In this document: in pieces, positions 44,211 to 54,117 of the stretch | How the letters are laid out: the number at the start of each line of letters is the position of its first letter | Position numbering within the stretch: the stretch's first letter is position 1 | Source of the DNA: Vibrio coralliilyticus | GTDB taxonomy: Bacteria > Pseudomonadota > Gammaproteobacteria > Enterobacterales > Vibrionaceae | Direction: 5' to 3' | Assembly (NCBI RefSeq): GCF_024449095.1 | Contig: NZ_CP024627.1 | Location: 1,178,001 to 1,242,000 of the forward strand | DNA: 64,000 bases | The notes under the pieces: model-generated | Told to the model about the DNA's origin: nothing | The model's input: the letters and a program-made list of their open reading frames with translations, nothing else | The model's database searches: none | Translations under genes and position numbers: made by a program

Positions 44211-45638
44211 TTAGTAGCTGCGAATCGCATCAAATGCCTGTTGCAGCTTCTCTGCATCTTTCTTGCCGGGTGAAACTTCAACGCCTGAGTTTAAATCCAG
44301 ACCTAGACAGCCTTGTTGGGCCGCTTTCTGAGCGTTGAAAGGTGAAATGCCACCCGCGAGCATTACTTTTGATCTATCACCAATCAATGACCAGTCGAAG
44401 ACTAGGCCTGTCCCACCCGCTTGAGAGCCAACTTTGGTATCGAGTAAGTGGCGGCTGACTGGAGTGTCTAGCAGATCTGGTGAGCTGTCAGTAACACCGT
44501 AAGCTTTCCAGATTTCAACTTGATCACCCAGCTGCTCCTGGATCGCAGTGACAAAGTTCTGGTCTTCATCTCCATGCAGCTGAACAGCGCAGAGGCCAAG
44601 CTCTTGCGCAATGCTAATCACGGTGTCGACATCATGGTTTTGGAATACGCCCACATATTTCAAAGGAGCACCAGACATGGTTAGTCGAGCGGTTTCTAAA
44701 TCCACGCAACGCTTCGACTTAGAGACAAAAATCAGTCCGCCAAATACTGCTCCTGCTTGGTAAGCTTTCGCAGCATCATCTGGGTGTGTCAGACCACAAA
44801 CTTTATTTTCACCTAGTGTGACTTTTCGTACTGCCAGCTCTAAGTTGTCTTCTGCCATCAATGAGCTGCCGATGAGGAAACCATCAGCAAAATCTGCAAG
44901 ATCTCTAACTTGCTGGTGTGTGTAGATGCCTGACTCCGAAATGATGGTCGCCTCTGGTGCCAGCTCACGTATTGTTGGTGCCAGCTCTTTGGTGCGGTTC
45001 AAATCTGTTGTTAGGTCACGTAAATTGCGGTTATTAATACCAATAACTTTAGCGCCAAGTTTCACCGCGCGGTGCAACTCTTCCTCATTACTGACTTCGG
45101 TCAGAATACCCATATTGAGTGAGTGAGCCACTTCTTCTAGTCCTTTATACTCGGCATCATCAAGTACAGATAGCATCAGCAGAATCGCATCAGCAGAATA
45201 ATGGCGAGCTAGATAAACCTGATAAGTATCGACCATAAAGTCTTTACACAGAATCGGTTGAGATGTTTGCTTTCTCACTTGTGGCAGGAAATCGAAGTTT
45301 CCTTGAAAGTACTTTTCATCGGTGAGCACTGAAATCGCATCAGCGTGATTATTGTACACGGACGCAATGTAATCGAGGTCAAAGTCGTCACGAATCAGTC
45401 CTTTGGACGGAGACGCCTTCTTACATTCTGTGATGAAGGCAGTTTTTTTACCGCTTACTGCGTCATAGAAGCTACGATCAGACGGAGTTAGCGCCTCTTT
45501 AAACTGCTCCAAAGGTTGAGAGGCTTTACGTTCTTCCACCCAGATGTACTTATCACGAACGATTTTTGCCAATACTTCTGCCATTTGCGCTTCTTTTAGG
45601 GACACGTGCTCTGAAAGTTTATCTTGCGTCTGAGTCAT
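44211..45638 (-). CDS. trpCF: bifunctional indole-3-glycerol-phosphate synthase / phosphoribosylanthranilate isomerase
   Basis: A 475-residue fusion of two TIM barrels that catalyses two consecutive steps of tryptophan synthesis. The N-terminal TrpC part (about 1-255) has FITECKKASPSKGLIRDDFD, ILCKDFMVDTYQ and GINNRNLRDLTTDL. The C-terminal TrpF part begins near ENKVCGLTHPDDA with the catalytic Cys, and has the Asp in VLLAGGIS-FN / GLDLNSGVEVSPG. The fusion is the usual form in enteric and Vibrio species. It starts 23 bases after trpD. Confidence 0.97.
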   Translation of the reverse strand: MTQTQDKLSEHVSLKEAQMAEVLAKIVRDKYIWVEERKASQPLEQFKEALTPSDRSFYDAVSGKKTAFITECKKASPSKGLIRDDFDLDYIASVYNNHADAISVLTDEKYFQGNFDFLPQVRKQTSQPILCKDFMVDTYQVYLARHYSADAILLMLSVLDDAEYKGLEEVAHSLNMGILTEVSNEEELHRAVKLGAKVIGINNRNLRDLTTDLNRTKELAPTIRELAPEATIISESGIYTHQQVRDLADFADGFLIGSSLMAEDNLELAVRKVTLGENKVCGLTHPDDAAKAYQAGAVFGGLIFVSKSKRCVDLETARLTMSGAPLKYVGVFQNHDVDTVISIAQELGLCAVQLHGDEDQNFVTAIQEQLGDQVEIWKAYGVTDSSPDLLDTPVSRHLLDTKVGSQAGGTGLVFDWSLIGDRSKVMLAGGISPFNAQKAAQQGCLGLDLNSGVEVSPGKKDAEKLQQAFDAIRSY

Positions 45639-45661
45639 CTTTTGTTCCTTCCTTCAGGTGC

Positions 45662-46660
45662 TTAGGCGTGAGCTGCTAGCTGATTAACCAGCTCAAACGC
45701 TTTACCAGAGTTCATAGCCTCAATCGCTTGCTGAGTATTGGCCTTGAGATCTTCATGACCAAATAAACGCATGAGAAGCGCAACGTTAACCGCTACCGCA
45801 CCCAACTGCGCATCGGTGCCTTTGCCCGTAAGGATATTGGTAATAATGGCTTTGTTTTCTTCTGGATCGCCGCCTTTAATCGCTTCAAGCGGATGCGCTG
45901 TTAGGCCAAAGTCTTCTGGAGTCAAAGTGTATTCAGTAATTTGCCCATCTTTGATTTCCGCCACTGTGGTGTTGCCATGAATAGCAACTTCATCTAGACC
46001 GCTACCGTGCACTACTGCAGCACGCTTCATGCCCATCTTTAGCATGGTTTCAGCGATAGGACGGACCAACTCTTCGCTGTAAACACCCATAAGCTCAATA
46101 TTTGGACGAGCAGGGTTAATCAGCGGGCCTAAGATGTTAAAAATGGTGCGCGTTTTCATTGTCTGACGCACTGGCATCGCGTGGCGAACACCACTGTGAT
46201 ATTGCGGCGCAAACAAAAAAGCCACTCCTAGGCTATCAACAGCAGAGCGAGTGTCTTCCGCACTCATCGCTAGGTTGATGCCAAATGAGTCGAGTAGATC
46301 AGAAGAGCCTGATTTACTTGATACACTGCGGTTTCCATGTTTGGCGACTTTTAGGCCACAGGCAGCGGCAACAAAGGCGGCTGTGGTCGAAATGTTGATG
46401 GTGTTATGCCCGTCGCCACCAGTGCCAACGATGTCTGCGAAATCATAATCTGGACGTGGGAATGGGTTTGCGTTAGCAAGTAAGGCCTTAGCCGCTCCAG
46501 CGATCTCATCAGGTGTTTCGCCTTTAATCTTCAGTGCTGTCAGCGCCGATGCCATAAGAATTGGATCAAGTTCACCGCGAATAATGATGTCAAAAAGCTG
46601 TTGGCTTTCTTCCTGAGTTAGCGGTTGTTGTTCATAGAGTTTGTTGATGATCGTTTCCAT
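45662..46660 (-). CDS. trpD: anthranilate phosphoribosyltransferase
   Basis: A 332-residue enzyme that adds the phosphoribosyl group of PRPP to anthranilate. Family motifs are the glycine-rich [35 protein letters not shown] and the later [17 protein letters not shown]. It is the stand-alone form, not fused to trpG as in E. coli. It begins 13 bases after the trpG stop. Confidence 0.98.
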   Translation of the reverse strand: METIINKLYEQQPLTQEESQQLFDIIIRGELDPILMASALTALKIKGETPDEIAGAAKALLANANPFPRPDYDFADIVGTGGDGHNTINISTTAAFVAAACGLKVAKHGNRSVSSKSGSSDLLDSFGINLAMSAEDTRSAVDSLGVAFLFAPQYHSGVRHAMPVRQTMKTRTIFNILGPLINPARPNIELMGVYSEELVRPIAETMLKMGMKRAAVVHGSGLDEVAIHGNTTVAEIKDGQITEYTLTPEDFGLTAHPLEAIKGGDPEENKAIITNILTGKGTDAQLGAVAVNVALLMRLFGHEDLKANTQQAIEAMNSGKAFELVNQLAAHA

Positions 46661-46673
46661 TCTTATTTGCTCC

Positions 46674-47279
46674 TTATTGCTGCGCTGACGTTAGATTTGA
46701 TTTTTGTAAAGCCCACTCAATCGCATTGGCTAGCAGTGTTGCGCCATGAGTAGTCATGATGGATTCAGGGTGGAATTGGAAGCCACAAATTTTATCTTGT
46801 TCATGAACCACAGACATGACAAGGCCATCGACTTCTGCGGTTACAGTAAGTGTTTCAGGTACCTGTGTAGCCACTAACGAATGGTAACGTGCAATGGCAA
46901 GTGGTGAAGGTAGGTTGGAGTATGTCGGATGATTCTGGTGCTCCATCATCGACACTTTGCCATGGACAATCTCACCCGCGCCAGCAACGGTACCACCATA
47001 GGCTTCAACAATGGCTTGATGACCGAGACAGATACCGATCATCGGCACTTTACCTTTCAGGCGTTGGATGACTTCCGGCATGGAGCCCGCTTCAGATGGC
47101 GCCCCTGGGCCGGGAGACAATAACACTACCGGATTGTCTAGCTCGTTGACCGCACCTTCAATCGTTTCCGCGGCAATGTGGTTACGGTAGATTTTGACGT
47201 TGTGTCCGAGTGAGCGAAACTGATCCACTAAGTTATAAGTAAACGAGTCAAAGTTATCGATAAATACAATGTTAGCCAT
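46674..47279 (-). CDS. trpG: anthranilate synthase glutamine amidotransferase component
   Basis: A 201-residue class-I glutamine amidotransferase that supplies ammonia to TrpE. The oxyanion loop [13 protein letters not shown], the nucleophile Cys in [15 protein letters not shown] and the His-Glu pair in [12 protein letters not shown] are all intact. The gene begins two bases after the trpE stop, so translation is coupled. The protein is separate from TrpD, as in other Vibrio. Confidence 0.98.
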   Translation of the reverse strand: MANIVFIDNFDSFTYNLVDQFRSLGHNVKIYRNHIAAETIEGAVNELDNPVVLLSPGPGAPSEAGSMPEVIQRLKGKVPMIGICLGHQAIVEAYGGTVAGAGEIVHGKVSMMEHQNHPTYSNLPSPLAIARYHSLVATQVPETLTVTAEVDGLVMSVVHEQDKICGFQFHPESIMTTHGATLLANAIEWALQKSNLTSAQQ

Positions 47280-47281
47280 CT

Positions 47282-48847
47282 CTACGACTCCTTATGTGCT
47301 GACTGAATTGCAGAGATAACGGCTTGCGCCTTACCACGAGTTTCATCTGCTTCGGCTTGTGGTTCTGAATCAAACACAACGCCAGCTCCTGCTTGAACTT
47401 GAGCGATGCCATTCTCGACATAAGCAGAACGGATAACGATACAGGTGTCTAATGTACCTTCGCCAGTGAGGTAGCCAACGGCACCGCCATAGCTACCACG
47501 GCGTGCACCTTCGACATCACGGATAAGTTGCATCGCACGAATTTTAGGTGCACCAGTCAGCGTCCCCATGTTCATGCAAGCTTGATAAGCGTGCAGAGCG
47601 TCCAGATCTTCACGAAGCTGACCAACCACTCGGGATACTAAGTGCATTACATGGCTGTAGCGGTCGACTTTAAGCAAATCTGCAACGTGGCGAGAACCCG
47701 CTTGGGAAATACGAGCAACGTCGTTACGCGCGAGATCCACCAACATCATGTGTTCGGCGTTCTCTTTCATATCAGTACGCAGTTCAAGTTCAATACGGCT
47801 ATCTAGATCGAAATCGATAGCGCCGTCTGGGCGTTTGCCACGGCGACGTGTACCAGCAATAGGGTAGATCTCGACCTGATTAGTCTCAGTCTCATATTTC
47901 AGAGCACTTTCTGGTGAAGCTCCGAATAGTGTGAAGAGTTCATCTTGCATATAGAACATATAAGGGCTTGGGTTACTTTGCTTGAGCTCTTTATATGCTG
48001 CAAGAGGTGAGGGGCAAGGCAGAGTAAAGCGACGTGACGGAACAACCTGAAAGATATCGCCTTTAACCACATATTGTTTTAGATCGCGAACGATCTGACA
48101 GAAATCGGTATCACTCACACTTGGTTGAGGGGTGATGTTTGGCAGTTTCGTTGCCAGTGGTAAATGTTTAAGGTTGGAGCATTGAGATTGAATGCTTTCG
48201 ATACGAGCTTCTAACGTTGCTTTTTCTTCTTCGTTTGCAAATAAGGTAGCTTGTAGGTCACAGGACTCGCGCTGGTGGTCAACAATGAGCAGTGTTTCAG
48301 CGACATAGAACACATAATCTGGACATTTATTGGTGGCTTCGGCATCACCTAAAGGTTCAAAATTAGCCACCATATCGTAAGCAAATAAGCCACCAAGGAA
48401 AAGCGCATGCTTTTGCTGTTCACTGAGGTCAAAGCTGTGTTGAACTAGGCGCAGGGCGTCAAAGGATGAAGCTTCGCGTAAGCGAGAATCTTCATCTAAT
48501 GTGTCGCAAGGTGCTTCGAGCTTAAGTATCAGCGTCGTGCCATCAAAAGAATGAGTCACATTGTTGTGAATGTTGTGAGTCAAATGAGAAAGCAGGTGTT
48601 TGCCGTTATTCGTCAGTGCTTGCATGGTAACAATGTGACCGTTGCAAACGATGCGAACGGCAGAATCTACGATCAGCAAGCTTTTGAGGTTTTGCTTAGA
48701 GTCAATTTCCGCAGACTCTAATAATAGGCTGTCAGTTTTATTCTCACACAAGGAATGAAACAGACGAGTTGGGTCCTGTGCGTAAGGTGCAGACGCTTGA
48801 ATGACTTCAAGATTTCCTAGCTTTTTGATTTCAATGGCCTTGTTCAC
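47282..48847 (-). CDS. trpE: anthranilate synthase component I
   Basis: A 521-residue chorismate-using enzyme, the first committed step to tryptophan. The Trp feedback site is visible as LLLESAEIDSK near residues 38-48. The catalytic C-terminal domain has FQVVPSRRF, PSPYMFYM, IYPIAGTRRRGKRPDG, MLVDLARNDVARIS and GTLTGAPKIRAMQLI. It is first in the operon, preceded by a leader peptide and attenuator, and its product should be feedback inhibited by tryptophan. Confidence 0.98.
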   Translation of the reverse strand: MNKAIEIKKLGNLEVIQASAPYAQDPTRLFHSLCENKTDSLLLESAEIDSKQNLKSLLIVDSAVRIVCNGHIVTMQALTNNGKHLLSHLTHNIHNNVTHSFDGTTLILKLEAPCDTLDEDSRLREASSFDALRLVQHSFDLSEQQKHALFLGGLFAYDMVANFEPLGDAEATNKCPDYVFYVAETLLIVDHQRESCDLQATLFANEEEKATLEARIESIQSQCSNLKHLPLATKLPNITPQPSVSDTDFCQIVRDLKQYVVKGDIFQVVPSRRFTLPCPSPLAAYKELKQSNPSPYMFYMQDELFTLFGASPESALKYETETNQVEIYPIAGTRRRGKRPDGAIDFDLDSRIELELRTDMKENAEHMMLVDLARNDVARISQAGSRHVADLLKVDRYSHVMHLVSRVVGQLREDLDALHAYQACMNMGTLTGAPKIRAMQLIRDVEGARRGSYGGAVGYLTGEGTLDTCIVIRSAYVENGIAQVQAGAGVVFDSEPQAEADETRGKAQAVISAIQSAHKES

Positions 48848-48975
48848 AAGACCTCCTTTTCATTTGTATTCTTTCTTACTTCCTGTCGTACATAGTCGCA
48901 CAAAGAAAACATTCACCCAATGTGGATTTTGCAGTAATTGATGAATGTTTGATCAGTTGAGTGCTTTGTATCCGA

Positions 48976-49007
48976 CAAAACAAAAAGCCCGCTTTAGTAG
49001 CGGGCTT
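48976..49007 (-). terminator. trp attenuator terminator
   Basis: Read on the minus strand, stem AAGCCCGCT / AGCGGGCTT with a five-base loop, then TTTTTGTTTTG. It lies between the leader peptide and trpE. A competing antiterminator is possible: CTTGGT inside the Trp codon stretch of the leader pairs with ACCAAG just before the terminator stem, extended by two G-T pairs. Confidence 0.93.
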
Positions 49008-49027
49008 GGTAACATTAATCTGTTCAA

Positions 49028-49153
49028 TTAAAAGTACACGTTAGCCCACCAAGAACTTGTCCAAGTGCGCCACCAAGCAAGGTTTGCAGAACTGTCACGT
49101 AGAGTGTCAGATGCAAGATTCGCTTTTTGGTTTTGGTTAAATTCTTGTAACAT
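49028..49153 (-). CDS. trpL: trp operon leader peptide
   Basis: A 41-residue peptide, MLQEFNQNQKANLASDTLRD at its start, ending in ANVYF. It has five Trp codons in its second half, as WW, W and WW (positions 27, 28, 31, 35 and 36). Stalling of the ribosome on these codons when charged tRNA-Trp is scarce would favour the antiterminator and let transcription enter trpE. It is too short for many gene callers. It lies just downstream of the TrpR-controlled promoter. Confidence 0.92.
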   Translation of the reverse strand: MLQEFNQNQKANLASDTLRDSSANLAWWRTWTSSWWANVYF

Positions 49154-49185
49154 AGTGAGCCTTTATTCAGGTACTTCGTATTTAT

Positions 49186-49219
49186 GTACTAGTTAACTAG
49201 TGCAGAGGTAAAAAGTCAA
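49186..49219 (-). promoter_or_regulatory. trp promoter with TrpR operator
   Basis: On the minus strand the -35 box TTGACT (49214-49219), a 17-base spacer and the -10 box TTAACT (49191-49196) are seen. The -10 box is the centre of the palindrome ACTAGTTAACTAGT (49188-49201), which matches the E. coli trp operator core exactly. So TrpR with tryptophan should block the same promoter that attenuation also controls. Confidence 0.9.
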
Positions 49220-49235
49220 CTAAAAAAACACATTT

Positions 49236-50093
49236 ATGAGAATTGATTTACACAGCCACACAACCGCCTCTGACGGACGATTACCTGCCAACGAATTGAT
49301 AGACAGAGCTCTCGGTTTCAACATTGATGTCCTCGCGATCACTGATCATGATACGGTCGATGGTTTAGAGCAAGCGCATCAGTACGTAGAAGCAAACCAG
49401 CTGCCAATTAAGATCATTAACGGTATCGAAATCTCAACGGTATGGCAGAACAAGGATATCCATATCGTTGGGTTGAATTTAGATCCGCAATCTGAGCAAC
49501 TCGGCAAGCTCATCGAGCAGCAGAAAAAGCATCGAGAAGGTCGAGCAGAAATGATGGCGCATCGTTTGGCTAAGGCAACCAGAGAGGGCGTACTGGAAGA
49601 AGTTCAAGCTATTGCGGGGGATGCGCCCATCACCCGTGCTCATTTTGCTAAATGGTTGGTTGATAACGGTTACGCGAAAACCATGCAGCAGGTATTTAAA
49701 AAATATCTAACTCGCAATAACCCTGGTTACGTGCCGCCCAGTTGGTGTTCAATGGAAGAAGCGGTATCGGCTATTCATAGCGCAGGTGGGCAGGCCGTTC
49801 TAGCCCATCCGGGACGTTACAACTTAACCGCTAAGTGGATAAAACGACTGATTACAGCATTTGTTGAAGCGGGTGGTGATGCGATGGAGGTGGCTCAACC
49901 ACAACAAGGTCAACAAGAAAGACGCAACTTGGCTAATTATGCTATACAATACAAACTATTAGCGTCTCAAGGCAGCGATTTCCATTATCCATCTCCTTGG
50001 ATGGAGTTAGGCAGAAATCTATGGCTACCTGCAGGTGTTGAACCTGTATGGAAAGATTGGGGTATTGAGCCTTCGCAAGCTGATGGTCAATAA
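49236..50093 (+). CDS. rnm: PHP-domain phosphoesterase Rnm (RNase AM / TrpH / YciV)
   Basis: A 285-residue PHP-family metal-dependent phosphatase/exonuclease. It opens with the metal site [19 protein letters not shown] and has [37 protein letters not shown] and GSDFHYP. In E. coli this protein is a 5'-3' exoribonuclease (RNase AM) that matures rRNA 5' ends and also acts on 3',5'-nucleoside bisphosphates. It diverges from trpE across the trp promoter, the position that gave it the old name trpH. Confidence 0.92.
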   Translation: MRIDLHSHTTASDGRLPANELIDRALGFNIDVLAITDHDTVDGLEQAHQYVEANQLPIKIINGIEISTVWQNKDIHIVGLNLDPQSEQLGKLIEQQKKHREGRAEMMAHRLAKATREGVLEEVQAIAGDAPITRAHFAKWLVDNGYAKTMQQVFKKYLTRNNPGYVPPSWCSMEEAVSAIHSAGGQAVLAHPGRYNLTAKWIKRLITAFVEAGGDAMEVAQPQQGQQERRNLANYAIQYKLLASQGSDFHYPSPWMELGRNLWLPAGVEPVWKDWGIEPSQADGQ

Positions 50094-50177
50094 TTGGACT
50101 GATTAGTTTATAAGATTGCTATTAAATCAATACGTTAAGATATATAGAGTCGAGAGACTCGATGATGAGGAATGACA

Positions 50178-50798
50178 ATGAGCCAGTTTTTTTACGTTCA
50201 CCCAGAAAACCCGCAGGCTCGCTTGATTAATCAGGCTGTAGCAATCATTCGTAATGGTGGCGTGGTTATTTACCCAACAGATTCAGGTTACGCACTGGGT
50301 TGCCAATTAGAAAATAAACAAGCATTAGAACGAATCTGTAAGATTCGCCGATTGGATGAGAAGCACAACTTCACGCTACTTTGTCGTGATTTGTCCGAAT
50401 TGTCTTTGTATGCCCGTGTCGACAATACGGCATTTCGTTTACTAAAGAACAACACGCCTGGGCCGTACACTTTCATTTTCAAAGGCACCAAAGAAGTTCC
50501 TCGTCGCTTAATGAACTCGAAGCGTAAAACGATTGGTATCCGCGTCCCCGATAACCGCATCGCACTCGATCTTCTCGAAGCGCTCGGTGAGCCACTGATG
50601 TCGACGTCTCTTATTCTTCCGGGTAACGACATTACAGAGTCTGATCCAGAAGAGATTCGCGACCAACTGGAGCATGCTGTCGATTGTATTCTCAACGGTG
50701 GCTACCTTGGTGAGCAACCAACAACAGTGGTTGACTTCAGTGATGATGAACCTGTTATTGCTCGTTTAGGCTCTGGAGACCCTGCGCCTTTTAAGTAA
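50178..50798 (+). CDS. yciO: YciO family protein (YrdC/Sua5-like)
   Basis: A 206-residue protein of the YrdC/Sua5 superfamily, whose best-known members make threonylcarbamoyladenylate for tRNA t6A. The KxR-type nucleotide pocket appears in VIYPTDSGYALGCQLEN and ICKIRRLDEKHNF, and the later TIGIRVPDN. The ATG at 50178 (MSQFFYVHPENPQ, as in E. coli YciO) lies seven bases after GAGG; an ATG six bases earlier is too close to that site. Same order as in other gammaproteobacteria: rnm - yciO - rluB region. Activity in t6A synthesis is uncertain for YciO proteins. Confidence 0.92.
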   Translation: MSQFFYVHPENPQARLINQAVAIIRNGGVVIYPTDSGYALGCQLENKQALERICKIRRLDEKHNFTLLCRDLSELSLYARVDNTAFRLLKNNTPGPYTFIFKGTKEVPRRLMNSKRKTIGIRVPDNRIALDLLEALGEPLMSTSLILPGNDITESDPEEIRDQLEHAVDCILNGGYLGEQPTTVVDFSDDEPVIARLGSGDPAPFK

Positions 50799-50821
50799 CA
50801 GCCAATTTTGCTGGCTCCTAA

Positions 50822-50853
50822 AGAGCATAAGACATTGATGCTTATGCTCTCTT
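50822..50853 (+). terminator. terminator after yciO
   Basis: Ten-base-pair stem AGAGCATAAG / CTTATGCTCT with a nine-base loop and a short CTTT tail. Confidence 0.65.
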
Positions 50854-50917
50854 TACCCGCAAAACTTCCCACTGACTGCTATGCTGATTGTTAAGTCTCA
50901 CTAATCAGATATGCAAT

Positions 50918-51568
50918 ATGCGTCACTTGATCTTTGCTCTCTCCTTTTTCAGCCTTGTCTGCCTCGCTGCTCCGGTTGAAATTCGTGTTGTCCAAAATAA
51001 TGGTAAACCTGTTAAAGATGCAGTGGTCTATGTCACGGCGTCCAATTTACCGAAGCAATCTTCCTCAGTAAAAGAAACTTTAGTGACTGAGATCTCGCAA
51101 GATAAGCGTGCATTTAAGCCTTATATCTCAGTAGTTAAAGTAAACCAGCCAGTGTTGTTTACCAATAAAGACAACATTTCTCACCATATATACTCAATTA
51201 CTGGTCCACTGGATTTTTCTTTCGTTATTCGTTCCTCGGAAGCAGGGGTAGAGAAGTCCTTCCCCAGTGAAGGAGTCATAGCGATGGGGTGTAATATTCA
51301 TGATTGGATGAGCGGCTATATTAAGGTTGTGGACACGCCGTATTTTACCATCACAGGTAAATCTGGAGTGGTAAGAATGACCTTACCGGATGAATTGGAA
51401 AATGTGAAAGTTATTGCATGGCACCCTCAGATGAATGAGGAACTGTATGCCCAGCTTAGTCAAGAGAAAGAGTTGACCTTGTCGCTGACGAAAAAGATGT
51501 CACCAATACCCAAACAGAAAAATACTCAGACGATTGATTTTTACAGATCTTACGGGTCATACAAATGA
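50918..51568 (+). CDS. exported cupredoxin-like protein
   Basis: A 216-residue periplasmic protein. Signal peptide at about 1-18 (LIFALSFFSLVCLAA). The mature protein starts as a carboxypeptidase-regulatory-like beta domain (PVEIRVVQNNGKPVKDAVVYV) and then has a plastocyanin-like copper site: H89/H90 in NISHHIYS and C125-N-I-H128-D-W-M131 in MGCNIHDWM. These are the usual Cys, His, His and Met type-1 copper ligands. It is often annotated as methylamine utilisation-like, with no evidence here of that role. I chose the ATG at 50918 so that the signal peptide is at the N-terminus. It overlaps the next gene by ATGA. Confidence 0.78.
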   Translation: MRHLIFALSFFSLVCLAAPVEIRVVQNNGKPVKDAVVYVTASNLPKQSSSVKETLVTEISQDKRAFKPYISVVKVNQPVLFTNKDNISHHIYSITGPLDFSFVIRSSEAGVEKSFPSEGVIAMGCNIHDWMSGYIKVVDTPYFTITGKSGVVRMTLPDELENVKVIAWHPQMNEELYAQLSQEKELTLSLTKKMSPIPKQKNTQTIDFYRSYGSYK

Positions 51569-53928
51569 GTCAATTCAAAAGCATTCAGACACAAATTCTG
51601 CTTTCATTCCTGGCGGTATTAGTCACTGTACAGTGTGTTCTGTTTTACTCCATCGTTCAATCGAATGAAAAAGAGAGAGCTGAACGAGCCCAAATACACC
51701 TAAGTACAGCAAAGGTGGTGTTTGAAAATCAGTTTGAACAACGTACGCGGAATCTGACCGCATTTGCACAAACTGTGGCAAAAGACTTTGGCCTTAAACA
51801 GGCGCTGAGAGAGGATGAACGCAGCTTTTTGGTGGCGTTAAACAATCACCGTCAACGGATATCCGCTGATTTGGCGATCGGTCTTACTGCCGATGGTAAT
51901 TTTATTGGCAAATTGGTTTATGACAGAAGCAGTAATCGGACACTTGCCGATACGGAAAACAATATGCTGACGATGGCTGAAACTGCTGCCCCAGATGAAG
52001 ACCGCCCCATCCTTTATGATTATCAGGGCGCTGTGTTCCAATTAGTTTTGGTTCCAGTACAAAGTGGTGCAGAAACCGTTGCATGGATAGGTTTTGGCTT
52101 CGCTATCGATCAGATATTGGCCCAAAGGTTAGCACTGTTAACCGGTATGAATGTTGATATCGGCTATCAGGAAAGTGGTCAATGGTCACTGCTTGCTAGT
52201 AGTATTGAAGGTAAAGAGAGTGGTGTTTCTTCTAAGCCCCAGCAAACGGATGCCAATACTATAGCGACTGAGGTAGCGATTGGCTTTAAAGAAGAAAAAG
52301 ACCTGATCGCTGCACTTTACCTCTCCAGATCGGATCTATTCGCCACACTTCAAAGCCGTTGGTTCCAAGTTGTGCTGATCGTATTGGGTACGTTTGGCTG
52401 TTCGGTGCTTGCTGCGTATTTCTTGTCAAAAAGCCTTGCGAAACCTTTGCAGGAGCTAGTGAAAAAGGCACAACAAATCGCTAAGGGTCAGGCAAGTAAC
52501 GAGTTGGTGGTTAAACGCAAAGATGAGTTAGGTGTATTGGCTCATGAGTTCAATTTAATGAATCAGGCGGTTAATGATCGTGAAGCAGAGCTTAATTTCC
52601 GTGCCTATCACTCTGATTTGACACAAATGCCGAATAAGAAAAAGTTATTTGAAGATATTGCCCATTTGATTCAGAACCAATGCGATGGCTTTATGCTAAT
52701 TCGATTTCGAGTCCTAGAGTTTGAAGAACTTAATTACAGCCTAGGTCTGGATACGGGGGAAGAATTGCAGGTGGCGGCTGCGAGTCGTTTGTTGACTTTG
52801 GATGAACAAGCTCAGTTTTACCAGCTTGACTCATCTGAATTTGCTTTACTAACGACCTGTAGCAAGCTTCAAAGTGATGAACAAAGTGTCGATGTAGTTT
52901 TGCAGTGTTTATCGGGAGTGTTTACTTTGCGACGTATTTCAGTGACGGTGCACACTGTTTCTGGTTATTGTCGTTATCCCAAACATGGTGAAACGGCGCG
53001 ACAACTGCTTCATAATGCAGGGATTGCTTTACAACAGGCAATGAAAATAAAGCAACCCAGCTTAGAGTTTGCTTCTAGCATGGCGGAGAGTGCAATTAAC
53101 CGAGTGCGTCTAATCCATGAATTGACAGAAGCTATTCGGAATGAGCAGTTGGTTCTTCACTTTCAACCCAAATTAAATCTACACACATCACGAATCGATA
53201 AAGTCGAAGCTCTTGTGCGCTGGGTACATCCAGAGCTGGGCATGATTCCTCCTGATGAGTTTATTGAAATTGCAGAAACAACAGGGCAAATCGATGCTCT
53301 AACGGACTGGGTGATAGGTAATGCATTGCGGCAGCTTCAAACTTGGAGAGAGGCGGGGTATGAGCTTGGCGTCGCGATCAATGTTTCAGCGGTTAACCTT
53401 AAACAGAAAGACTTTGATGTTAAAGTCGCTCGTTTCCTCTCTCAGTTTGGTTGCAGTGAAGCTGAGGTTACGATAGAGATCACCGAAAGCGCTCTTGCAG
53501 AGGATCCTGAGTATGCATTATCGCTACTGAGCAGAATGTCCCGACGAGGTCTGTCAATTTCGATTGATGACTACGGAACAGGTTACTCATCGTTATCTCA
53601 GCTCAAACATTTACCTGCTACAGAACTCAAAATTGATAAATCCTTCATCCTAAATGTCGCTGACGACCAGCAAGATCAGACGATTGCACAATCGACAATC
53701 AAACTGGCTAAAAGGTTTGGGTTGAAAACGGTCGCGGAAGGTGTGGAGGACCAGGCCTCTCTGGATTGGTTAATAAACAATGGCTGTGATTATGCGCAGG
53801 GCTATTTTATTAGTCGGCCGAAGCCTGCAGAACAGTTAACACCTTGGCTAGAGGTGTTAGAAGATCAGCGTTGGGGGGATATTGAACCAAAAGCTAAGGC
53901 GATAGGCTCTGTTCATTCTCGTCAATAA
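51565..53928 (+). CDS. membrane c-di-GMP phosphodiesterase: dCACHE-like sensor, HAMP, degenerate GGDEF, EAL
   Basis: A 787-residue inner-membrane signalling protein. Membrane helix 1 (about 8-28), a large periplasmic sensor (about 30-265) resembling dCACHE domains, helix 2 (266-287) and a HAMP linker to about 340. The GGDEF-like domain (352-510) has SSEF at 423-426 in place of GGDEF, so it is probably not a cyclase. The EAL domain (from about 520) has EALVRW at 548-553, INVSAVNL, IEITES, DDYGTGYSS, LKIDKSF and VAEGVE, all the catalytic blocks. It probably hydrolyses c-di-GMP when the periplasmic sensor signals. Translation is coupled to the cupredoxin-like gene, suggesting that protein is its periplasmic input. 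Confidence 0.88.
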   Translation: MSQFKSIQTQILLSFLAVLVTVQCVLFYSIVQSNEKERAERAQIHLSTAKVVFENQFEQRTRNLTAFAQTVAKDFGLKQALREDERSFLVALNNHRQRISADLAIGLTADGNFIGKLVYDRSSNRTLADTENNMLTMAETAAPDEDRPILYDYQGAVFQLVLVPVQSGAETVAWIGFGFAIDQILAQRLALLTGMNVDIGYQESGQWSLLASSIEGKESGVSSKPQQTDANTIATEVAIGFKEEKDLIAALYLSRSDLFATLQSRWFQVVLIVLGTFGCSVLAAYFLSKSLAKPLQELVKKAQQIAKGQASNELVVKRKDELGVLAHEFNLMNQAVNDREAELNFRAYHSDLTQMPNKKKLFEDIAHLIQNQCDGFMLIRFRVLEFEELNYSLGLDTGEELQVAAASRLLTLDEQAQFYQLDSSEFALLTTCSKLQSDEQSVDVVLQCLSGVFTLRRISVTVHTVSGYCRYPKHGETARQLLHNAGIALQQAMKIKQPSLEFASSMAESAINRVRLIHELTEAIRNEQLVLHFQPKLNLHTSRIDKVEALVRWVHPELGMIPPDEFIEIAETTGQIDALTDWVIGNALRQLQTWREAGYELGVAINVSAVNLKQKDFDVKVARFLSQFGCSEAEVTIEITESALAEDPEYALSLLSRMSRRGLSISIDDYGTGYSSLSQLKHLPATELKIDKSFILNVADDQQDQTIAQSTIKLAKRFGLKTVAEGVEDQASLDWLINNGCDYAQGYFISRPKPAEQLTPWLEVLEDQRWGDIEPKAKAIGSVHSRQ

Positions 53929-54117
53929 AGAGCTAGGTTAATGAGGTGTATAAAGGTTATAAAATCTTACGATTACTCTTATTATTGGCTATTGTTATTG
54001 CTGTCAAAATCGAAAATAAAGCATGCGTTTTTTCCAAGGATTTGCGATAATATGCGGCCGCGAATTTAGGTCGCAAAATAGAATCGACGTCTGAGAAGAC
54101 GACACAAAGGTAGATGA

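Noticed and set aside
50918..51568. Methylamine utilisation gene
   Set aside because: The cupredoxin-like protein resembles proteins annotated that way, but no other mau gene is near.
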